DNA from: Actinomycetes bacterium
GTDB lineage: Bacteria > Actinomycetota > Actinomycetes > Propionibacteriales > Propionibacteriaceae
Assembly (NCBI GenBank): GCA_023392635.1
Contig: JAEVYS010000011.1
Coordinates: 1 to 10,188, forward strand
Direction of reading: 5' to 3'
DNA length: 10,188 bases
A program made the translations under genes and the position numbers. Positions 5,425 through 10,188 of this stretch are shown piece after piece. The notes beneath the pieces were generated by a model that did no database searches, was not told the DNA's origin, and saw only the letters and a list, made by a program, of their open reading frames with translations. The number at the start of each line of letters is the position of its first letter. Within the stretch, counting starts at the first letter, position 1.

Positions 5425-6696
5425 ATGACTTCCACCCAAGACATCACGATGCCCCGGCGGGAGGCAGTGGACTTCCTGAACAAGGTCCCCGCTGTGACCG
5501 CCACCTTCTGGCTGATCAAGATCCTGTCGACAACCATCGGCGAAACGTTCGCCGACTTCCTCGCCGTGAATGTCGGGCTCGGCCCCGCCGTCACCGACGC
5601 GGCCATGATCACACTGCTTGCCATCACGTTGGTCGCCCAGTTGCGGACCCGCAAGCATGTGCCGTGGCTGTACTGGCTCACGGTGGTCCTGGTCAGCATC
5701 GTTGGCACCCAGATCACCGACTTCTTCACCGACACCCTCGGTGTGAGCCTCTACGTCAGCACAGCGGTCTTCGCCGTGGCGCTCGCGGTCATGTTCGCGG
5801 TGTGGTGGCAGCAGGAACGCACCTTGGCGATCACGGCGATCGACACCCCCAAGCGTGAACGCTTCTACTGGGCCGCGATCCTCACCACCTTCGCCCTCGG
5901 CACCGCCGGCGGCGACCTCGCCACAGAGGCGCTCTCCCTCGGCTTCCGGCTCGGCGTGGTGATCTTCGGCGGTCTCATCCTCGCTGTCTGGGCGGCACGC
6001 AAGCTCGGCGCGAACAGCGTGCTCACCTTCTGGATCGCCTACGTGCTCACCAGGCCCCTCGGCGCGTCGCTGGGCGACCTGCTCACCCAGGACCCGTCCT
6101 ACGGCGGCATCGGACTGGGTGCCGGGGTGACCAGTGTGCTGTTCCTCACGGTCATCGTCGTGATCGTGTTGCGCGAGCAGCTCAACGCGAACCGGCACGG
6201 TGTCCGCGCCAAGGGCGAGACCCCGGCCGTCCACCCTCGCCGCGACTATGCGTGGGCGACCGCTGGTGCGGCCGTGGTCGCGGCGGCCGCGGTCGTCCTC
6301 GGGCCGGTGCTCAGCACGGCCGCGGCCGCACCGGGCTCGGCAGGTCCGGCCTCCGTGCCGGCGTCCGGGGCCACGGCAGCGACCGGGATCGAGACGGATG
6401 CCACCTCGCCGTTGGGTGACCTGAGGCCGTTCGCCGTGATCGTCGACGACGTTTCCGCAAAGGTCGCCGCCGGCGACATGCCCGCCGGCCTCAAACGCAT
6501 CAAGGACCTCGAGGTCGCCTGGGACAACGCCGAAGCGGCGATCAAGCCGGCCTCGCCCGGGGACTGGCACGCCATGGACGACGCGATCGACAAGGCGCTC
6601 ACCGCGATCCGTGCGAGCAATCCATCCCAGGCCGACGTCTCTGCCGCGCTCGCCAACCTGCAGACTGTCATTGGCACACTGGAGGCGAAGCAGTAA
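5425..6696 (+). CDS. COG4705-like membrane protein with an added C-terminal extracytoplasmic domain
   Basis: 423 residues. Residues 1-250 are the COG4705-like eight-helix core, with W-x9-G-x4-D four times (W29/G39/D44, W84/G94/D99, W149/G159/D164, W203/G213/D218), in register with its neighbour. A ninth helix at about 276-298 is followed by an Ala/Ser/Pro-rich linker (299-328). A helical, acidic domain of about 90 residues comes last, with AWDNAEAAIKPASPGDWHAM and DKALTAIRASNP. The helix count puts that domain outside the cytoplasm if the N-terminus is inside. The domain could be a ligand sensor or a partner for the kinase downstream. The gene leads an operon with the regulator 37 bases downstream. 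There is no good Shine-Dalgarno before ATG 5425, so leaderless translation is possible. A later ATG at codon 9 is the alternative start. Confidence 0.82.
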   Translation: MTSTQDITMPRREAVDFLNKVPAVTATFWLIKILSTTIGETFADFLAVNVGLGPAVTDAAMITLLAITLVAQLRTRKHVPWLYWLTVVLVSIVGTQITDFFTDTLGVSLYVSTAVFAVALAVMFAVWWQQERTLAITAIDTPKRERFYWAAILTTFALGTAGGDLATEALSLGFRLGVVIFGGLILAVWAARKLGANSVLTFWIAYVLTRPLGASLGDLLTQDPSYGGIGLGAGVTSVLFLTVIVVIVLREQLNANRHGVRAKGETPAVHPRRDYAWATAGAAVVAAAAVVLGPVLSTAAAAPGSAGPASVPASGATAATGIETDATSPLGDLRPFAVIVDDVSAKVAAGDMPAGLKRIKDLEVAWDNAEAAIKPASPGDWHAMDDAIDKALTAIRASNPSQADVSAALANLQTVIGTLEAKQ

Positions 6697-6733
6697 TACA
6701 CCAGCAGATGAGGCGACGGATGCGGCACCGACC

Positions 6734-7405
6734 ATGAGGGTCCTCCTAGTTGAGGACGACCCGATGGTCGGTGCCGCTCTGGTCGGCCGGCTGGAGGACG
6801 ACTCCTACGCCGTCGACTGGGTCCGGCGTGCCGAGCCGGGCCTGGACAGCATGCTGACCCACGACTACGACCTGGTGCTCCTCGACCTCGGGCTGCCCGA
6901 ACTCGACGGCGCCGGGTTCCTCACGCGGCTGCGGGCGCGGGGGGACGACACCCCCGTCATTGTCGTCACCGCCCGGTCCGAGGTCGAGTCCCGGATCTCA
7001 GGGCTCGACCTCGGGGCTGACGACTACCTGGTCAAGCCGTTCGCCCCCGGCGAACTGATGGCCCGTATCCGGGCCGTGCTGCGGCGTCACGGCACCGACC
7101 ACGCCGCCGCGATCCTGAGCAACGGCCACGTGAGCCTCGACGTGGCCGCCCACAGGGCATGGCTCGCCGACGGCCAGCCAGTGACCCTGTCGCGCCGGGA
7201 GTTCGCGGTGATCCGTGCCCTGATGACGCGGCCCGGCATCATCTTGTCCAGAGAGGACCTCGAACACCGGGTCTACGGGTGGGGCAAGGAAGTGGAGAGC
7301 AACGCCATCGAGTACCTGATCCACCGGGTCCGCGCGAAGCTAGGGCCCGACGTGGTCCGCAACGTCCGCGGCGTCGGCTGGACCGTCCCCCGAGCCGAGC
7401 AGTGA
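6734..7405 (+). CDS. OmpR-class response regulator, QseB/PmrA/TctD-like
   Basis: 223 residues. The receiver domain (about 1-117) has acidic pocket E7/D8, phosphoacceptor D51 in YDLVLLDLGLP, switch threonine T79 and K101 in KPF. A winged-helix DNA-binding domain occupies about 128-220. Its end, LEHRVYGWGKEVESNAIEYL followed by IHRVRAKLG and RGVGW, is typical of the QseB/PmrA/TctD branch of OmpR regulators. Start ATG 6734 fits the family's MRVLLVEDD opening. The frame is open 41 codons further up, but that extension overlaps the preceding gene and has no homologous character. The stop overlaps the kinase start by one base (TGATG), so the two are translationally coupled. Three direct-repeat boxes in this window match the 11-bp period expected for its dimer. 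Confidence 0.92.
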   Translation: MRVLLVEDDPMVGAALVGRLEDDSYAVDWVRRAEPGLDSMLTHDYDLVLLDLGLPELDGAGFLTRLRARGDDTPVIVVTARSEVESRISGLDLGADDYLVKPFAPGELMARIRAVLRRHGTDHAAAILSNGHVSLDVAAHRAWLADGQPVTLSRREFAVIRALMTRPGIILSREDLEHRVYGWGKEVESNAIEYLIHRVRAKLGPDVVRNVRGVGWTVPRAEQ

Positions 7406-8700
7406 TGGGCCGGCGTTCATTGACCCGCCGGCTCAGCATGCTGGTCGCCCTGGTCATCGTCCTGATGGCCGGCGCTGCGGGCGCGTGGTCCTACCTCCAG
7501 GCGCTGCAGGCGGCGCGCGACCTCCAGGACGACGTCCTCGCCCAAGTCGCCTCCATAGCAGCAGCAACAACCGTCAAGGGTGCCGTGCCGGTCGACGAAA
7601 TCCCCCTCACGAATAGTGCCTCCGACATCGACGTGACCAGCCTCAAGCGGTCCGGACTGCCTAGGTCTACCCCCGACGGGTTCGGCACCGGGCCGATCGG
7701 CGGCGAGCCCCGCCGGTTCTTCGTCATCCGAAACTCGACCGGCTCGCAACTGGTCGTGTCACAGTCCGTCCGGGTCCGCGACGAGACTGCCCGCGCCACG
7801 GCCGTCGCCACAATTGCCCCGTTGCTCCTCCTCCTGCCGGCGCTCATCCTGGCCATCTACCTGGTGGTGCGCAGCGTCATGGGGCCGGTCAACCGGCTCG
7901 CGCGCGAGGTGAACGCCAGGGAAGCCACGGACCTCAGCCCACTGGAAGTCGAGCACGCGCCCAGCGAACTTCGTGGCTTCTTGGTGGCGCTCAACGCCCA
8001 GTTCGACCGTGTCCAGGCCGCGCTCCGGCGCGAGCGGCTCTTCATCGCGAAGGCGGCACACGAACTGCGCACGCCGCTGACCGCCATGTCCCTGCAACTC
8101 GAGCGCGCCGCGATCGCTCCCGACAGCGCCCAGCTGCGATCACGGCTGGCGGAACTCCGAAGTGGGGTCGAGCGCTCCAGGCACCTCATCAGCCAACTCC
8201 TGGACCTTGCTCACGCCCAGGCCGGAGGCGTCGAGCATCTGCCGCCTCAAACCCTGGAGTCCACCGCCCGGCATGTCATCGGCGAGCTCCTCGCGCTCGC
8301 TGATGGAGCGAACGTCGATCTCGAGGTAGACCTGAGCGACGGCGGGGACCAGCTTCTGCCCGTGGCCGCAGCCACCTCGATCTTGCGCAACCTCCTCGAC
8401 AACGCAATCCGGCACAACGCTCGCGGCGGGCACGTCCACCTCGGCTCACAGACCGAGGGCCGGACGCTCACCATTAGCGTCGACGATGACGGCCCCGGCA
8501 TCACCTCCCCGGAGGAGGTGCTTCTTCCGTTCGCCCGGGAAGCCGGGCAGGAGACAACCGGCAGCGGGCTCGGCCTCGCCGTTGTGGCTGAACAGGTCCG
8601 ACACCTCGGCGGCCGGCTGGAGCTTCTACCCACGGCACGATTCGCGCACGGCACGGAGGCCAGGGTCATCCTTGAACTGGCGCAGGGCACCAGGGAGTAG
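7405..8700 (+). CDS. Membrane sensor histidine kinase, partner of the upstream regulator
   Basis: 431 residues. The first membrane helix is at about 11-33, followed by an extracytoplasmic sensor segment of about 105 residues (34-137) that I do not recognise. The second helix is at 138-157, then a HAMP-like linker (about 158-208). The HisKA H-box is KAAHELRTPL with phosphorylated H219. The ATPase domain has an N-box NLLDNAIRHN (N333), G1 DDGPGI (361-366) and G2 GSGLGL (386-391). It resembles QseC/PmrB-type kinases and is slightly short for them. The sensor region is Ser/Thr/Gly-rich and lacks the acidic metal-binding cluster known from PmrB, so the signal is unknown. It is expected to phosphorylate D51 of the regulator whose stop codon it overlaps. 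Confidence 0.92.
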   Translation: MGRRSLTRRLSMLVALVIVLMAGAAGAWSYLQALQAARDLQDDVLAQVASIAAATTVKGAVPVDEIPLTNSASDIDVTSLKRSGLPRSTPDGFGTGPIGGEPRRFFVIRNSTGSQLVVSQSVRVRDETARATAVATIAPLLLLLPALILAIYLVVRSVMGPVNRLAREVNAREATDLSPLEVEHAPSELRGFLVALNAQFDRVQAALRRERLFIAKAAHELRTPLTAMSLQLERAAIAPDSAQLRSRLAELRSGVERSRHLISQLLDLAHAQAGGVEHLPPQTLESTARHVIGELLALADGANVDLEVDLSDGGDQLLPVAAATSILRNLLDNAIRHNARGGHVHLGSQTEGRTLTISVDDDGPGITSPEEVLLPFAREAGQETTGSGLGLAVVAEQVRHLGGRLELLPTARFAHGTEARVILELAQGTRE

Positions 8701-8748
8701 GCCACCCCAACCGGTGCCCGGACAGACAACTCCGGATGCGCTCGCGGC

Positions 8749-8765
8749 CCTAACGATGCCCTAAG
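8749..8765 (+). promoter_or_regulatory. Putative response-regulator box C, upstream of the glycosidase unit
   Basis: CCTAAC-N5-CCTAAG (N5 is GATGC), the third copy of the 17-bp direct repeat. It lies 49 bases after the kinase stop, 63 bases before the small leader ORF and 164 bases before the glycosidase. This indicates a separate promoter for those genes. A single related half-site GTTAGC follows at 8775-8780. Confidence 0.55.
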
Positions 8766-8828
8766 GGAACGCTGGTTAGCTGACGGCACGGACAAGTTGG
8801 AGTTGCACTGAGGAGTAACCGAGCGCAC

Positions 8829-8930
8829 ATGACGGGTAGCACCAGTCGATTCGGCCCGCGGTCATCACTCCGAGCGGCCCCCGCGGTCCGGCACAACCTG
8901 CGGACAGCCAGCTTCCGAACGCAGGGCTGA
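8829..8930 (+). CDS. Possible 33-residue leader ORF coupled to the glycosidase
   Basis: ATG 8829 opens a 33-codon frame with a TGA (8928-8930) that shares its A with the ATG of the glycosidase gene, a TGATG coupling junction. AGGAG at 8811-8815 precedes it at a rather long spacing of 13 bases. The product is basic (seven Arg), has no hydrophobic segment and resembles no family I know. The glycosidase has no good Shine-Dalgarno of its own, and an in-frame TAG (8837-8839) excludes a longer form of it. The leader may therefore serve to bring ribosomes to it. Chance overlap remains possible. Confidence 0.35.
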   Translation: MTGSTSRFGPRSSLRAAPAVRHNLRTASFRTQG

Positions 8931-10063
8931 TGCCTATTCCGCGAGGTCGCCGGACCCGGCGGTGGTGGCGCCACGTCCTCGTCACCCTGTCGTTGATCTG
9001 CCTCGCCACGACCTCTTGGCTGGCCGCGGACCTCGGCCCCGTACTCGCCGCGCCCTCTCAGGATTCGCTCCTCGCCCGGACGGCCGAATGGGCACGAACA
9101 CGCGGCTTCGGCGGTCTGGTCACAGAGCTCGAAAAGATCGACTACCAACTGAACCCGCCACCGACCGGCGGAGCACCGGAAGCGGGCATTCCCCAAGCGG
9201 GAACCCCGGTCGTGACCGCATCACAGTCCAGCCGGTCGCTTCCGTGCGGCTCCCAGCCCATCGCGACCCCGGCGGGGACTCCCCTCCCCAACGAAGGATC
9301 CTGGCAGACCCTGGAAACCGTGCGGAGGCAGCCGGCCATACTTGCCACCTTTGTGCGACCCGACGCGAAGCACACCCGGTTCCTCGCCGGCATCACCTGC
9401 ATCAACCAGAACCTGGCGCGCTTCGCCCTGCACCCCGGGACCCAGGTACCGGGCGGCACCGGCTGGTCCCTTCCGGCGACCGTCCCGCAGGCAGAGCGTC
9501 GTGGGCTGCTGGCAACGTTCAACTCCGGCTTCTTGATGACCGATTCGATGGGCGGCTTCTGGGAGGACGGCAAGAGCGTCGGAAAGCTGAAGCGGGGACG
9601 GGCGTCGATGGTCTTCTCGGCAGACGGTCACCTCGACATCCGCTCGTGGGAGGGCGGCCCCGTCCCTGCAGGCGTCACGGCGGTTCGGCAGAACCTCACC
9701 CTCCTGATCGACAACGGCCAGATCACGGATGCCGTCAGAACCGCGGACAGCGGGGCCTTCGGCAAGACGCTGGGGGACTCCAGCTATGTGTGGCGCTCCG
9801 GGATCGGGATTCTCGCCGACGGCAGCATCGTCACCGTTCACGGCAACGCGCTGTCCGTCCAGACCCTGGCACAGCTCCTCCTCGATGCCGGTGCCGTGAG
9901 GGCAATGCAACTGGACATCAACCGGGACTGGACCAGCTACATCTACTACCGGCACACGCCGGCCCTCGCGGCAGTCAAGCTCACAGGTGACCAGGTGCGG
10001 ACTGCGGACCGCTATCTGCAGACGTCGACCCGGGACTTCGTCGCCGTGGACCAACGGGGCTGA
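8930..10063 (+). CDS. Phosphodiester glycosidase (NAGPA-domain) protein, secreted or membrane-anchored
   Basis: 377 residues. An Arg-rich start (RGRRTRRWWRH) and a hydrophobic segment at about 16-35 form a signal peptide or anchor, with a possible cleavage after VLA (38-40). A Pro/Gly-rich linker (about 75-120) leads to the catalytic domain at about 138-372. Family-like motifs there are FNSGF (197-201), GAFGKTLG (275-282), WRSGIGI (288-294), VTVHGN (301-306) and QLDIN (327-331). The family (PF09992, after N-acetylglucosamine-1-phosphodiester alpha-N-acetylglucosaminidase) hydrolyses sugar-phosphate diesters; bacterial members are proposed to act on exopolysaccharide or wall glycans. C106 and C157 are the only cysteines outside the signal segment and could form a disulfide. 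ATG 8930 overlaps the stop of a 33-codon ORF. Another gene begins 5 bases after its TGA. Confidence 0.85.
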   Translation: MPIPRGRRTRRWWRHVLVTLSLICLATTSWLAADLGPVLAAPSQDSLLARTAEWARTRGFGGLVTELEKIDYQLNPPPTGGAPEAGIPQAGTPVVTASQSSRSLPCGSQPIATPAGTPLPNEGSWQTLETVRRQPAILATFVRPDAKHTRFLAGITCINQNLARFALHPGTQVPGGTGWSLPATVPQAERRGLLATFNSGFLMTDSMGGFWEDGKSVGKLKRGRASMVFSADGHLDIRSWEGGPVPAGVTAVRQNLTLLIDNGQITDAVRTADSGAFGKTLGDSSYVWRSGIGILADGSIVTVHGNALSVQTLAQLLLDAGAVRAMQLDINRDWTSYIYYRHTPALAAVKLTGDQVRTADRYLQTSTRDFVAVDQRG

Positions 10064-10067
10064 TCGC

Positions 10068-10188
10068 GTGTCGGCTGACCTGGTGACCAACGCGGGCGTC
10101 GCCGCGCGGCCGGCGGATGCCGAGCACAGTGACCTCCTGGCCCCAACTGTGCTGAGCCGTCGCAGTCGACGCGACGGGGTGTGGATCG
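10068..10188 (+). CDS. Start of an unidentified protein (cut by window edge)
   Basis: GTG 10068 opens a frame that runs to the right edge (40 codons). It starts 4 bases after the glycosidase TGA, so the two are probably one operon. The visible part is hydrophilic, with an Arg cluster (SRRSRRDGVW) near its end of the kind that often precedes a first membrane helix. I cannot name the family. No clear Shine-Dalgarno precedes the GTG, consistent with translational coupling. Confidence 0.45.
   Translation, partial: MSADLVTNAGVAARPADAEHSDLLAPTVLSRRSRRDGVWI

Noticed and set aside
6611..6733. Longer start for the response regulator
   Set aside because: The 41 added residues overlap the preceding gene and are Arg/Pro/Ser-rich, while MRVLLVEDD at 6734 is the standard family start.
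5386..6735. 449-codon open frame on the - strand across the membrane protein gene
   Set aside because: It is antisense to a well-supported gene and has the Arg/Gly/His/Asp-rich composition of a GC-rich shadow frame, with no family motif.
9221..10090. 289-codon - strand frame opposite the glycosidase
   Set aside because: It is antisense to a gene with family motifs; no motif of its own was found.
1..10188. CRISPR array, rRNA or tRNA genes
   Set aside because: No regularly spaced identical repeats and no rRNA or cloverleaf-like sequence were seen on either strand.

Overview
The window looks like chromosomal DNA of a high-GC Gram-positive bacterium (Actinomycetota). This rests on GC-rich coding DNA with GTG starts, an IS3-family transposase of the type common in actinobacteria, a DUF2853-like protein and GC-rich two-component genes. 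I cannot name the genus.

Layout. Positions 1-122 hold the 3' end of an unrecognised + strand gene. Positions 421-1720 are one IS3-family insertion sequence on the - strand. Its inverted repeats are recognisable and its DDE residues are intact, but orfB carries an in-frame TAA. Next comes a decayed, oppositely oriented piece of a related IS3 transposase (1853-2072). It abuts 14 codons of a serine-recombinase N-terminus (2076-2117, - strand), so an older mobile element was broken by the second IS. About 780 bases without a convincing gene follow. A small DUF2853-like gene (2895-3215, -) and a PAP2-type lipid phosphatase (3542-4366, -) come next.

The main feature is 4505-10063. Two COG4705-like polytopic membrane proteins are divergently transcribed (4517-5299, -; 5425-6696, +). 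The second has an extra transmembrane helix and a C-terminal extracytoplasmic helical domain. It is followed in the same direction by an OmpR-class response regulator resembling QseB/PmrA/TctD (6734-7405) and its sensor kinase (7405-8700, overlapping by one base). Further on are a 33-codon leader ORF (8829-8930), a secreted or membrane-anchored phosphodiester glycosidase (NAGPA domain, 8930-10063), and the start of another gene at 10068.

The most interesting signal is a 17-bp direct repeat, [G/C]CTAA[C/T]-N5-[G/C]CTAAG, found three times. It lies upstream of the PAP2 gene (4505-4521, -), of the membrane protein/regulator/kinase operon (5385-5401, +), and of the leader ORF/glycosidase unit (8749-8765, +). 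The 11-bp half-site spacing and the TAAY...TAAG core resemble the PmrA box, and the regulator in the window is of the PmrA/QseB type. I infer a self-contained, autoregulated envelope regulon: the kinase senses an envelope or ionic signal and the regulator controls its own operon, a lipid phosphatase and a surface glycan enzyme. A second pattern supports the two COG4705 proteins being four-repeat membrane proteins: W-x9-G-x4-D occurs four times at matching positions in each.
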